A DNA stretch of 64,000 nt from the NCBI RefSeq assembly GCF_020921035.1, contig NC_063152.1, positions 7,454,001 through 7,518,000 on the forward strand, written 5' to 3'. Positions 35,675 to 47,945 of this stretch are shown here, piece by piece (position 1 is the first letter of the stretch; each line of letters starts with the position of its first letter). The position numbers and the translations under genes are program-made. This DNA is from Rhodamnia argentea. Its lineage: Eukaryota > Streptophyta > Magnoliopsida > Myrtales > Myrtaceae. The notes beneath the pieces were generated by a model. That model made no database searches and was not told the origin of the DNA. It worked only from the letters and a program-made list of their open reading frames with translations.

Positions 35675-36090
35675 TGTATATAAAATCCTAAACTATATTC
35701 ATTGTGACACATTTACTCTAAAAAAATTTTGTGACAAAATTTTTTCCATGTGACACATTTATTTCAAACTTATACCAGTGTAACGTATTTACCCTAAACT
35801 TTTTTTTGTGACACTAATAGTCCTAAACTTGTATCCGTATACGGTTACCTCAAAATTTATGGTAAATGAGTCACATGCCTACAAGTTTGAGGTTTTTTGT
35901 GTCATAAAAAAATAATTTGGGGCAAATGTGTCACATTGGTATAAGTTTGAGATTTTTTGTGTCATAAAAAAATGTCCGAGGTAAATGTGTCGCACATGTA
36001 CAAGTTGGGGTTTTTGGTATCATAAAAAAATGTTTAGGGTAAATACGTCGCAGTAGGCATAATTTAGGATTTCTGGTAGTGTTTTTCCCA
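35675..36090. repeat. Foldback element, copy e
   Basis: The same alternating 'gtgacacattta' / 'ataagtttgagattttt' arms; the right arm belongs to the first unit of the 837-bp tandem duplication. Confidence 0.65.
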
Positions 36091-37470
36091 TTAAAAATTA
36101 AGGGTGATTGGTTCCCGATTCGGTCCGGTCCTACCTTGGAATCAAGGACCGGACTAGGAGGATGGGTTCTCGGGCGGTGCAATCATTGGACAGGTCGCAT
36201 TTTTATGTATGTGATCTGTCATTAAATTTTTTTTGTTAACGACATATTCACTGCACCATCTTTCCTTAATTGTGTCACATTGTCGCTAAATGTGAAAATC
36301 ACACTAAGCGTCCTAAACATCTTAAATTTAGGTTTAGGTTTATATTTAGATTTTTTCTTTTAAAAAAATGTTGTTTGGTATGGTCTGAGCGGTCCACTTC
36401 CTCCATGGAACCGGGAATCGCATCGACCTTAACCGGTTCCAATTATATGGAACTGAAAACTAGACCGGAACCCTCGAGAACCGTAACCAACTAGTCGGTT
36501 CAGTTCGGTCCGGGTGATGCCGATCGGTCCATTATCCTCAACCCTTTTAAAAACTATCCGCGGTCATCCGTTGGTTGACCCACAATAATTTGCTGTGTAA
36601 GTCGTAGCGACACTAAAGATTGAGTCCTAATTTCAAGTTATAGAATACTTGAGGCTCGCAACTTTAAGTAAATGTTATTTCACGATTCCCACTTTTAGAT
36701 AAATGAGTCACATGTCTACAAGTTTGGGATTTTTTGTATCATAAAAAAATAATTTGGGATAAATGTGTCACTTTGGTATAAGGTTGAAATTTTTTGTGTC
36801 ATAAAAAAATGTTTGGGATAAATATGTCACACGGGTACAAGTTTGGATTTTTCGGTATTATAAAAAAATGTTTATGATAATTGTGTCACAGTGGACATAG
36901 TTTAGGATTTGTGGTGGTGTTTTTCCAATTAAAAATTAGGGTTGATAGGTTCCCCATCCGGTCCGGTCTGGTCCCACCTTGGAACCGAGAACCGGACTAG
37001 GAGGATGGGTTCTTAGGCAGTCCAATCATCGGACCACCTTTCCTTAATTGTGTCGCATTGTTGCTAAACCTGAAAATCGTACTAAGCATCATAAACATCT
37101 TAGATTTAGGTTTAGGTTTACATTTAGATTTTTTCTTTTAAAAAAAGGTTGTTCGGTCTAATCCGCACTGTTCGGTTCCTCCATGGAACCGGAAATCGCA
37201 CCGACCTTAACCAATTCCAATTATACGGGAAACCGAAAACTGGACCGAAACCCTCAAGAGCCGTACCTAACTAGCCAATTCAGTCCGATTTGGGTGATTC
37301 CGATCGGTCCATTATCCTCAACCCTTTTAAAAACTATTCGTGGTCAGCCGTTGTGTAGCCTGCAATAATTTGCGCTGTAAATCGTAACGGCACAAAAGAA
37401 TGAGTTCTAATTTCAATTGATGCTCGCAACTTTAAGTAAATGTTATTTTGGGATTCCCACTTTTAGACAA
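35863..37470. repeat. Tandem duplication, units of 837 bp and about 770 bp
   Basis: Unit 1 35863-36699 and unit 2 36700-37470 are direct copies: each starts taaatgagtcacatg, passes through a GGTCCGG-rich zone, 'catctta..tttaggtttagg', 'ccgatcggtccattatcctc', and ends 'gctcgcaactttaagtaaatg'. Unit 2 lacks about 65 bp present in unit 1 near 36190-36255. Non-coding. Confidence 0.85.
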
Positions 37471-37789
37471 ATGTTCTTTTGGGATTTCACGGCGCCTTTG
37501 GGCATTCCTTATAATTTTTCTCTTTCCTATACCGTATAAAAAGACTACCGATGTCATACATTCATTGCCTACAAGATACCAATCAAATATACACTGCATG
37601 TGAATTTATATGTGTATGTCCAAATAATATACACAGTCATCCTCGGACGATTATTTCTTATCAATTTGTAAATAAATAAGGCCTACCAAAAAAAAAATTA
37701 ATTTAAGGTAAACGTGAAATGGGATGCCGCTTTGGAATTTTTTTCGAAATAAAAAATTAATGAGGTAAATGCATCATGGCATATCAATT

Positions 37790-38300
37790 TGAAATTTATC
37801 ATGGTATTAATTCTTGCCAATGTATTCGATGCACTAGAGGGAGAAGATGTCGTGGATTAGGTTGTCCGGTAAAGACACTAATGAAACTGTCGAGGTTCCT
37901 CACTTTATTTGAAAGGAGTAGAAGGAGAAAATTGGCTTCGTTACGTGCGATTCGATTGTACGCCAAAGAATTTGTCGTGGATCCGACCGTGGGCAAAGCT
38001 CTCGGCCACGGATATCATTCCAGGGCTTCTTTGAATTCTGCCACACGAAGGGTTTTTAAAGTTGAAGGCTTTTTTTCAGATGGTGAGCAAGCAACTAAAG
38101 GACCATTGTACGATAAGTTTGTTTCATTTGATGAAGACCTTTGCAATAAAAAGCAAAAGAAGAAGTAGTTTTTATACCTTGTAGAAACGTATAATGCTTC
38201 AAGGGTCCCTCTATTTGAGCAAGAGAGTAGGGGCAAACATTATGCAGCTCGATTCGGCTTAATGAATGTCGAATGGAACAAATCTGTATTACCATTATTT
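37790..38300 (-). pseudogene. FbR4: F-box gene 5' remnant, minus strand
   Basis: The minus strand around 37880-37841 reads SLPDNLIHDIFSL then a stop, a recognisable F-box core. Upstream (38020-37890) matches the N-terminal leader of FbR1 and FbR5 (gagctttgcccacggtcgg). 38090-38300 mirrors FbR3 upstream DNA. The 130-codon plus-strand frame here is only the antisense. Confidence 0.6.
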
Positions 38301-38583
38301 GACCCCAATTGTATGCAAGTGGAAGCAATTTATGTTTCGAATCAAACCGAAACTGATTGGTAAAACCTTTGATTCTTTTAATGTGCTCTTTGTTGCTGAT
38401 TCTTTGAACTTACAAATTCACACAAACACGGCACAGCTCAAACAATAAATTAGTATTCTCATAGAGAAAATGTACCTCATAGATACATTATTATATATAG
38501 TAAATATTCCAGCTGAACTAGACTATAAAATCTAAGCTATTTAAAAATTTGATGATGGACAATAAAAATTAAAAAATGTTCCA

Positions 38584-38955
38584 GGGATTGATCTCGCACA
38601 CTGTTTTGATTTTCAAAAAGCTGAACCGAAATTAGCCCCAAAAATGGTTATGTTAAATATTCGAGTTTTTCAACCCCAAAAAAAAAAAATTCAAGTTCAT
38701 CTTCTTTTGGGAAACCAAGTACTTCAAAGTTTTCTTCAAAATCAAATTATAAAACATGTACCATGGTTTGATCTCGCAGTTCGTTTTGATTTTCAAAAAG
38801 CTCAACTGAAACTAACCACAAAAATGTTTATGTTCAAATTTCGAGTTTATCTTCTTTTGGGCAACTTATAAAACATGTACTTCAAAGTTATCTAAAGCAC
38901 TACTATTAAAATCAAATTATAAAACATGTACTTCAAAGTTATCTTCGAAATCAAA
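38584..38955. repeat. Imperfect tandem repeat, about 180 bp period
   Basis: 'gatctcgca...gttttgattttcaaaaagct' recurs at 38590 and 38770; 'aaatcaaattataaaacatgtacttcaaagttatct' recurs three times to 38955. The surrounding spacer (38300-39300) has no gene; 43610-43690 carries a related single copy. Confidence 0.7.
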
Positions 38956-39334
38956 TTGTAAAGATGTCTTTGCCACATTAATATTTCCAAAATGTATAAC
39001 CTTAATCTTCCAAGAGTGCACATAAATGATACACCCCTAAATTTTCTATTTTGCTTGAAAAAGAAGAGAAATATGAGAAATATCTTATCCAAAACACCCT
39101 TTCATATGTCCATTATCTAAAACAGTACTATTAAAATCTTTCCCCAAGAGGTTCATATTTACAACTAAACTAACCTAAACTTGAAAGAAGTGTAACTTAG
39201 GTTCATGTTTACTGTCAAAAGAGAGTGAATAAGAATGAGCAGTGTAAGGCTCCTTCAAGTTTAGAAACCCCCGGACCAAAAAACCAAAAAAAGGTTTAGA
39301 AATCCGAATCGTCATATGCTTTTAAAAGGACCCC

Positions 39335-41779
39335 CTATTTACAAGGAAATTTAAAGATAACTTCAGCATTTTGGGAAGCTCTTCGATAGCTGAGCACATT
39401 TCGGCTCACACTAAGAACTTTGGAAAGATCAGCGGTCTCTAGACGTTTTTGTCCATGTTGCACATGCAAATCAGCCTTGATAATCATCTTCTCCAGCTCA
39501 AGTGTATCACCAAGAAGAAACTTAATCAGGGCCAGCAGATGTTTCGACCCAAAACTATTAGCAAAACCGGTGATCTCCACCCTCTTGAGATGTTTTGCCA
39601 AACATTGAAAGTTTCCCTTCCGTGAACACAAAAGATCTTCTTCGTCAAAGTTAAAACGTGCTTCAGATTCTTTGTCAACCGCAAACTGCACATAGTTAAC
39701 CATTTAAGAAACTTACTTCAGATTTGATGCGGATCCACGAAAAAAAAGCCTCACTAAAATGCAAAAAAAAAAAAAAACAACTTTCATTAGTCCATCTAAG
39801 ATGATAGTACTAGTTCATATCGAGTATTAATGAATTTGAACTCTTAAATATGTCTACACAATGAAACATCTTCTCTTTCTAGGTACTTATCGCTAACCTA
39901 TTAGTTCAAGCTCCTAACACTGCATGGCAGCAAAAGAAAAGAACCTCCAGTATGAAACTGCAGTTACTTCTCCTTTTTTTTTTTTTTTTTTTGTTTGTGG
40001 TCAAGACACTGCAGTTACTTTAGGACATGACCTAAAACTGCCTAAAGTGGCCCTGCACAAATGTAGAGTATGCTGACTAAGTTACTTTCAAATTTCAGTT
40101 GTTGGAATAAGCAAGGGTTCGAGATCGGTCATCTTTACGTGCTTCTAAATTTTAACTCACTGTTTAAACATTCATGTATATAGGAAGTTAGAACAAGAAG
40201 CGAACCGAAAATATCATACTGAGGGAACATACTTTCAATAGGGAGAGGTCAGTCAGATGTATGACTAATTTTTCCAGGCACTGGGAACTTTGTAGCATGT
40301 ACGCTATGCCAGGAAGGTCCCATTGACAAACTTGTGCGCGTAGTATCAAATTCTGACAATTTGACAATGGAGATAGCACTCCTTTCATCTCCAACACGGA
40401 CAGAATCTAAGCACATTAAGCAAGCAAAATAGAAAAATTAATTAGTATTTATTTTCCCGTTTAACTTGAATAAAGAATAACAAAACATCCTTTGACCTGT
40501 CTCCCAATCGGAAAAAGACCTATAAGGATACTGAAGGAGAAATGAACATATGAATCTCTTTAGGAATCGAGACTATTTACATAAAACTTGTGACACTTGA
40601 AGGATCTGATAATTCTAGTAGTTCTCACATGAGACAGCAAACCAGGTTATTGACTGAAGTTTCCAAGAAAATCCATCCATTGCCTCTGTAAAATATTCTG
40701 AGAATACTATTCTGTAAGATTATTATGGAACAGCAGCCTAGTGTGATGAGAGAGTTAGACTAATCACGGACATCATTCAACCCGAGCACATCTTATAAAC
40801 GTTAAAAATACTGAGCTGGTACCTGCAAACACCAGCCGCCAATGATGATCTTAGGAACTTTGCGTAGCTTCTCAAAAAGTTTCGTTAGCAAATCACAGCA
40901 CATCCTCATGTCACCAGGCACATCAAAATCTATCTTGGCTTCGACCAAAGAAGATATATCGTCAAGTCTGAACACGGAAGAAAGACGACCTGATAAACGC
41001 AACGACAGCAAATGTGGTGCCCAAATTTTCTCCGTGTTAGAGAACCTGTCGCCGATGAGCACCAACTCTTTCACACTCGTCGAATCTATGATAATGTTCT
41101 TCACGCCCCTGCACCAATGTAACTCAAGAGACTCTAAAACAGGACTTCCCCTGACAATTCTCTCTAGGACATCATCACTCAACTCCGAATATTCGATCAA
41201 CAGGACCTTAAGACAAGGCCACCTAATGGTAGTACTCAACGAAAAACAGCACAAACCAACTTCCAGGCGCACCAACCAGCTCAAGCAATACAAGAACGGC
41301 GGCAGTTTATACAAGAACTGCAGCCCGGTAATCAGAACCAGGCAAAGATCCTCCACGCGGCACGCCTCCGCGAAGCGGAGCCAGAGGTCGAGCTTGGGGC
41401 AGCAGGCCTCGTCATACTTGAAGTGGGTGATGTGGAAACTCTTCACCGAGGGCGAGGTGCACCGGATCAGGACGCTGTCGACAAGGGACGGGAAATCAAA
41501 GGTGTAGGTGCCGTGATTGTGACGCCGGAGTCCATGGAAACCATGGAAAACGAGGTGGTTGGTGGTGGTCCAAGTGGACTGCCATCGCTTGGAGAGGACG
41601 CTGGTCTTGACGACATCTTCGAGCGGCAGGAACGAGAAGATGCGGCGGACGACGTCGTCTGGCAAGGCGCTGATGAGATCCCTAGGCCTCAAAGGAGGAG
41701 CTCGGTTTCCTTCGGTGCGACTTGGCCGGTCGCCGGAGGATTTGCGGTGGATGGCGCCGTGGACGTTGGTCCCCGCCAT
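39335..41779 (-). CDS. FBX6: F-box/LRR gene with disrupted FBD exon
   Basis: Exons: 41779-40823 (319 codons), 40406-40233 (58), 39749-39696. F-box DLISALPDDVVRRIFSFL at about residues 33-50, then SVLSKRWQSTWT; LRR hallmark VRGSPVLESLELHWCRGVKN; exon 1 ends GGWCLQ. Exon 2: PLSNCQNLILRA, LLQSSQCLEKLVIHL-like. Exon 3 from the second AG (AGTGAG) runs 17 codons and stops at TAA 39698-39696, because small indels around the FLKWG motif shift the frame. The FBD frame remains open at 39703-39335 (CLAKHLKRVEITGFAN ... ASQNAEVIF) but is not joined. Expected product: about 394 residues, F-box+LRR, no FBD. Confidence 0.75.
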
Positions 41780-41845
41780 GGATTTGAAATTCTAGGGTTT
41801 CCGCGGATGTTCCCCCGAGTTTTCCAAGGTTTTTGCTTTTTATTT

Positions 41846-42905
41846 TTCCTTTCTACCCTTTCCCTCTTTATTCTAATTTCTGCAAAACTCAATTTGATTA
41901 GATCAATTAGTTATTGATTCGATTTGGAATATATATTTTTTCCTCTTTGATCCGATTTCCTATCCTTTTTTAAACACGCTGTCTTATCCTTCAATTTTTT
42001 TTTATACTTATTCCATTTTTAGGCTGAAAATTTTCTTTATCGAAATTTTTCTCTTTCGAGTTATTTATGCAAGCATGACTGAATAATGAATCTGATTGCA
42101 AAAACAAATTAGAAGATTTCGATGGGAGGAGGACTAAAATTAAACCTATGCTTAGACAAAAAAAATGTATTAAGAAATCGACTTACGTGATATACTAACT
42201 CATTCGATATTTTCTTTATTTTTTCATCCCCTTATAAATGTGTGTTTCTCATACACCTAGGATAAAAAGGTTCTTAATTTTGGTCCCGTATGCTCCTCAC
42301 AATTTTTTAGTCGGCAAAGGTTAAGGGCAAACCCCTCGCCCTTTGATTTGCGAAATGAAATAACATCGAATCAATAATAATGATTTTGTGAATATAAAAC
42401 TAAACTCGGAATGAATACGAAAAATATTTTTTTATTTGATTCGCAGAATAATCTAAGAATAACATCCGCATGCTCGAAATTCTTTTAATTAGTTTAATTA
42501 TGTGAAGATTAAATCCTCCTGTTATAATGTTGTTTATTCGAATTATAAATTTGATATGTAACTTACAAGTTACTCGCATCTGATTATAATCATAAATAGT
42601 AATATTAGAACTATAATGCAATATCCGATGATTATAAGTCAGTCAAGAGTTATTACGACCTTTTAATATAAATTCTATCAAATAACTTTTTAATGAGTGT
42701 AATAATACAAATCATGAACTATTAGTAGTTTTTGCAATAAATTATTATTTACCCATTATAATAAAATTCACAATATTTAATTATGGCAATTAACATCTTC
42801 ATTATTTGTGTTTAATAATCAAGTTATCTTATAATTTAATTTTCACTTAATTGAGTATTCTAACATCCCAGTATGGTTGCTCATCTACTGAGCATCATGC
42901 ACTAG
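41846..42905. repeat. F-box spacer copy, duplicated at 53700-54900
   Basis: Collinear with 53700-54900: 'tttcctatccttttttaaacac', 'gaaaatttt.ttta', 'ttaag.gatcgacttacg', 'atctaagaataacatc', 'aattaacatctt'. No gene; AT-rich. It shows that FBX6 upstream spacer and the FBX8 3' neighbourhood came from one duplication unit. Confidence 0.7.
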
Positions 42906-42932
42906 CTAATCGCAACATTAAATTAAAATGAA

Positions 42933-43136
42933 GGCTCTGTATGTTTCGTAAAAAAAAGAATGATTTGTAAAATATTTTCTTGAAAAATAATAACTTTTAT
43001 CTCTCGAAATAATTAATCAATAAAAAATAATTTTGTATGAAAATATTTTGCATTTATCATTTTGCAAGAAATAAAAATGATTATTTTTAGAAAAGTATTT
43101 TTTAAACTATTTATTTTTTGCGAAATGAGCAAAGTC
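42933..43136. mobile_element. PIF/Harbinger-like MITE, second copy
   Basis: Ends GGCTCTGTATGTTTCG and (reverse) GACTTTGCTCATTTCG match 11890-12112. Its flanks (gaa / taa) no longer match. Confidence 0.7.
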
Positions 43137-44003
43137 TAAATTAAAATATTATAATGGTTACCCTATAACCAATCGTGTATGTTAGATTCTTATTCTCGAA
43201 TCTACCCGGCACCCATTAGATCATGCATGCTCGCTTTTAGGTCTCTAAAGACTCCCTTGTTTTGACAAATCACATGTTGAGTTCATTAATAATAGGCCTA
43301 AAAAAATTTAGTAAACCTCATAATTTTTTATGAGATTTTTTTCCTTAAAATTACTGAATAAATCCTACAACTGTTCCAATAATGCGCTTGAGTGCGAAAA
43401 CTCACATTTCGTGCATTTAAGTCCTCAAACATTCAACTTGGATGCACAATTTTTTAACCTTTTCTATTCTTTTAATATCCCCCAACTATTAATTAAAACA
43501 ATCTCACCCGAACATCCGACAAAACTTGCCGGAGCTAATGGAAAGACTAATGATTAAAAATCGAACCCCGAAATACTGATTAGTTCCGATTACAACTTTC
43601 TTGCCGGGAAAATACCAAACTAAACCACAAAAAGGGTTATGTTAAAATTCCACTTTATCTTCTTTTGGGTAGCACAGAAGTACTCCAAGTTCGAGTCTTT
43701 GAAATCAAACGCAACCAAATTATAAACAAATTTTCAGACAGAGAAAGCTGAGCAATTTCTCAACCAAAACATCCCTTTCATATGTCGAAAATTCGCTGCT
43801 GTTAACCTCCTTCCTTAAGGAGGTTCATATTTGCAAATGATCCAGTTTAAATCAGGAACATGTTAAAAACCTGATATCACAGTTCATGTAACTTTACTGT
43901 CAAAAGCGAGTGAATAAGAATGAGCAGCGTAGGGTGCAGGGCAACATACCCTTGCCATGAGATCAACCCAAAACCGGGATTTTCGCATGCTTTTATGAGA
44001 CAC

Positions 44004-46945
44004 CTATTCGAAAGGATAATCAAAGATAACCTCGGCATTTTTGGAAGCTCTTTGATATCTGAGTACGTTTTGGCTCGTGCCAAGTAGTTTCGACAGAACA
44101 GCAGCGTCAAGGCATTTTTGTCCGTGGCATGTGGGCAATTCAGTCTTGATAATCAACTTCTCCAGCACAAGTGCTTCCCCAAGAAGAAACTTAATCAGGG
44201 CGAGCAGATGTTTTTGACCCAAAACTATTAGCTCCAAAACCGATGATCTCAACTCTCTTGAGATGTTTTACCAAAAAGTCGAAGTTCCCCTTCCGTGATG
44301 GTAAAAAATCTCCTTCGTCAAAGTTAAAACGTTCTGCAGATTCTTCAAAGAGGTCAAGCTGCACAAAGATACCCCATTTAAGAAACTTACTTCACATTAG
44401 AAGATGATCCACAAGGGAAAAAAATTCATCTGCTAACTAAAATTTCAAACAAACAACCATCATTTGTCCACCGCACATGCTCGTTAGTTTTACTTTATAT
44501 GCAGTACAGATCAATTGGATCTCTTAAACTCGTCCATACCATATAACATCATCCCTCTCGAGGTGCTCATATTAGTTCAAGATCCTAATGTACATGGCAG
44601 CAAAAGAACTTTCTGTACATCAATGCAGGTTACTTTAAGACATGAAAAACAACAGCTTAATATTGCCCTGTACAAATGTTGAGCTGACTGACAGAGTTAT
44701 GGGCAATTTTCAATTGCTAAAATAAATACAGAGTTTGAGACTGATCATCTTTTTGTGCTTCCAAAGTTGTAAATCACTGTTTAAACATTCGTGCAAGAAA
44801 GAAGACAGCAGAAGAAGTGAACTGAAATATCATAGCAAAGGAGCAAACCTGAAGGGGGAGGTCAGTCAGGACTATGTCTAATTTTTCCAGGCACTGTGAA
44901 CTTTTTAGCAAGTATGCTATCCCGGGAAGGTCCCATTTACTAACTGGCCCATGTAGTATCAGGTTCTGACATTTGAAGAATGGAGAAGGCAGTCCTTCCA
45001 ACTCCAAAAGGGACAGAATCTAAGCAGCGAGCAAGCAACAAAGAAAATATAATTAATATTTCTTTTCCTGTATTACATGAATAAAGAATAACAAAATTAC
45101 GGTCCATCCAGACAATCTATCCTTTGATCCTGTCTCCCAGCCGGGAAAAGAGCAATAGGAAACCACAAGCGGAAATAAAAAGTGAATCTCTTTACGAATC
45201 GACAGTATTTACATATGCTTCTCATGTAAAACTTGTGATCTTTGAATGATCTGAAAATTCTATAAGTTAGTTCCATGAGACATCAAACCTCGTTACTGAC
45301 GGAAGTTTCCAAGTGAATCTGTCCATTGCCATTTTAAAATAATATGAGAAATCTCTGTAAGATATATTATCGAACAACAGCAAAATGTGACAAGAGACCA
45401 TGATTTGGTTCTGCCAGCCTAAGATGACTAGATCCATTATTCTGTCATATTTCCAGATAAATGACTTTTCTATATAAACTGAAAGAATGAATTGAAAAGG
45501 CACACCTTCAAATGATCTATTTATAAATCTTTTTTTTTTTTTTTTTGTTGCAAAAATCAAGCGTCTAATAATGTTGTGTTGAGTAGCATCCATAATAATT
45601 AACAATATCTAATGAATTGAAAAGGCACACCTTCAAATGATCTATTTATGCATCCTTTTTTTTTTTTGCGAAAATCAAGCGTCTAATAATGTTGTGTTGA
45701 GTAGCATCCATAATAATTAACAATATCTAATGGCATTCATTGTCCTCAACAGAGTGATCCCAGATCCATTTATTGGAAATTAAACAGAGGGAAGAAGCTC
45801 CACGGTTCGCTATATGTTCTTAAATTATAATTTGAAACACTACCAGTAACTATTTATGCAGGCATTCACAATAATGCCGAGAATGCCACAGAGACCTGAG
45901 GTCACTCGACCTGGGCAGCAAACATGACTAGACGGTGCTAATCACAGACACTTATAAAACGTAAAAATAATGAGCTCGTACCTGCAAGCACCAACCGCCA
46001 ATGGTGATTGTAGGTACTCCGTGCAGCTTCTCAAAAAATCCCTTCACCAAGTCGCACCACATCCTCTTTTTATCAGATACAAGAGTTCCAGTTCGAATTC
46101 GAATGGAAAAAACCAACTCAGCTTCAACCAAAGAAGATACATCGTCAAGTCTGAACATGGAATCATGATACCATCTGCCTAATACACGCAGTGACTGCAA
46201 ATGCGGGGCCCAAATTCTGTCCGGATTAGAGAACCAGTGATCGTTGAGTACCAACTCTTTCACGCTTGTTGAATCTATTATAATGTTCTTCACTCCTTTG
46301 CACCCGCGGAACTGAACGGACTCTAAAACAGGACTTCCACTGAAAATTCCTTCAAGTATATCATCACTCAACTCTGAATATTCGATCACCAAAGTCTTAA
46401 GACATGGCCACCTAATAATCCCACCCAATGAGAAACAGCACAAACTGACCTCCAGACGCGCCAACCAACTCAAGCTATACAAGAACTGCGGCAGTTCATA
46501 CTTTACCGGCGAGAAGAAAGACGGCCTCAGGTGGAGCTCCTCCACAGGGTGTCCCGCCGCGAAGCGAAGCCATAGGTCGACCTTGGGGCGGTCGGGCTCA
46601 TCGTACCTGAAGTCGGTGAGGTGGAATTTCTTCACCGTGGGCGAGGTGCACTGGCTCAGGTCTTTGTCGACGAGGGACGGGAAGCCCAATGTACCGATCT
46701 GTCCATCGATCTGTCCAAGCTGACCGCCAGCGCTTGGAGAGGACGCTGGTCTTGACGGCGTCTCGGAGGGGCAGAAACGAGAAGATGCGGTGGATCGCGG
46801 CGTCTGGCAAGGGGCTGATGAAATCCCTAGGGCTACTACTCCGTTTCAAAGGAGGAGGAGGAGGATGTGGGTTTTCTTTGGTGCGATTCGGCCGGTCGCC
46901 GGCGGATTCGCGGTGGATGGAGCCGTGCACGGAGGTCTCCGCCAT
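44004..46945 (-). pseudogene. FBX7: F-box/LRR/FBD pseudogene
   Basis: Exon 1 46945-45982: MAETSVHG start, F-box DFISPLPDAAIHRIFSFL, SVLSKRWRSAWT, then a 12-bp short tandem repeat (ggacagatcgat) replaces the HLVF region and the frame is lost near 46690-46710; the rest (GFPSLVDKDLSQ ... GSPVLESVQFRGCKGVKN ... GGWCLQ) is open in another frame. Exon 2 45019-44849 is 171 nt and open (LPSPFFKCQNLILHG). Exon 3 from about 44433 has a 1-nt deletion, a stop within twelve codons and an extra base at 44210-44220; the FBD tail LIKFLLGEALVLEKLIIKT ... ASKNAEVIF is still visible to 44004. Confidence 0.8.
45487..45731. repeat. 125-bp tandem duplication in FBX7 intron 1
   Basis: Units 45487-45611 and 45612-45731 both start atgaattgaaaaggcacacc and end aacaatatcta, differing in poly-T length and a few bases. 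Confidence 0.9.
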
Positions 46946-47153
46946 GGATTAGAAATTCTAGGGCTTCTTCTGCGGACGTTCCCCGAGTTTCTATCCTTTA
47001 ATGTTCCTTTTATACTTACCCTATTTTTGTGGCAATGTGAAAAAAGAGTTTTTTTTTTTCCCCGACTGTGGAAAAAGAGTTGGAGAGCCAAAATTAAACT
47101 TAAACTCAGAGAAAAAAAAAAAAAGAAATCCACACAATTTAGTGGTACAATAA

Positions 47154-47945
47154 GGGCACACATGGTAATACTTTTACTTTCGAAATCAACTTCTAATCAG
47201 AAGTTGATTTTTCTACTTTTACTCAAAAGTAAAAGTTTATTTTTCTACATTTACTTTAGAAGTTAATTTTGATAAGGGAAATTTGTTTAGTATAAGTTAA
47301 AAATTTTACTTTTAAAACATTATTAACACAAAATCTTTTATGAAAAATTATTGTTGGTGGTCGAAAATTTTCTACTTTATTTTTAAATTTTTAAAATTTC
47401 TTTAGGAAATAATTTTTATTATTAAGAATATTATGTATTTTTTAAAAATAAAAAATTATTATTTATCTTTTTACTCCGACTCACGGAGATGGCGACTCGT
47501 TTGTGGTTGGCAGTGGTATGCGGTTTGCGGCGGCTGGCGGTGAACAACGGTTGGCGTAGGCCGGCGGTGGGCGGTGGTTAGAGATGGGAGGCGATCCGGG
47601 GTGTGCGGCGTCCAGCAAAGGTCTTTGGTGGGCGGCGGCAGGCGATGATTGATAGTTGACGGTGGCCGCGGGTGACAGTGGGTGAAGACGGGCGTGGCCG
47701 AAAAGAGATTGAGCATGTAATGAAAAGAGGGTAAGGCGAGAAACACTTCTTGAATTGAGAAGCAATTTTTTTTTAACTTCTCAAATTGGGAAAAAAAACA
47801 ACTTCAGAAGTGAAAATTCACTTCAGAAGTAAAAATTTTTATCAAACGAATTTCTTCTTCAGAAGTTAAATTACCAAACGAATTTATACTCCATAAGCAC
47901 TTCCAAAGCAAAGATCCACTTTCATAAGTATTACCATATGCACCC
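47154..47945. mobile_element. Probable hAT-like non-autonomous element, 792 bp
   Basis: Left end GGGCACACATGGTAATACTT and right end, reversed, GGGTGCATATGGTAATACTT form a good terminal inverted repeat. Subterminal 'aacttctaatcagaagttg' and 'cttcagaagt' short palindromes are repeated, as in hAT elements. The core at 47470-47700 is GC-rich (ggcggtggg words), giving low-complexity frames that are not genes. No target duplication recognised. Confidence 0.65.

Noticed and set aside
37776..38168. 130-codon plus-strand frame, Arg/Lys-rich
   Set aside because: Antisense of the F-box remnant FbR4, whose minus strand shows the real F-box motif.
40842..41507. 221-codon plus-strand frame
   Set aside because: Antisense of the FBX6 LRR exon.
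47471..47765. Overlapping Pro/His-rich frames
   Set aside because: Product of ggcggtgg-type repeats in the hAT-like element core.
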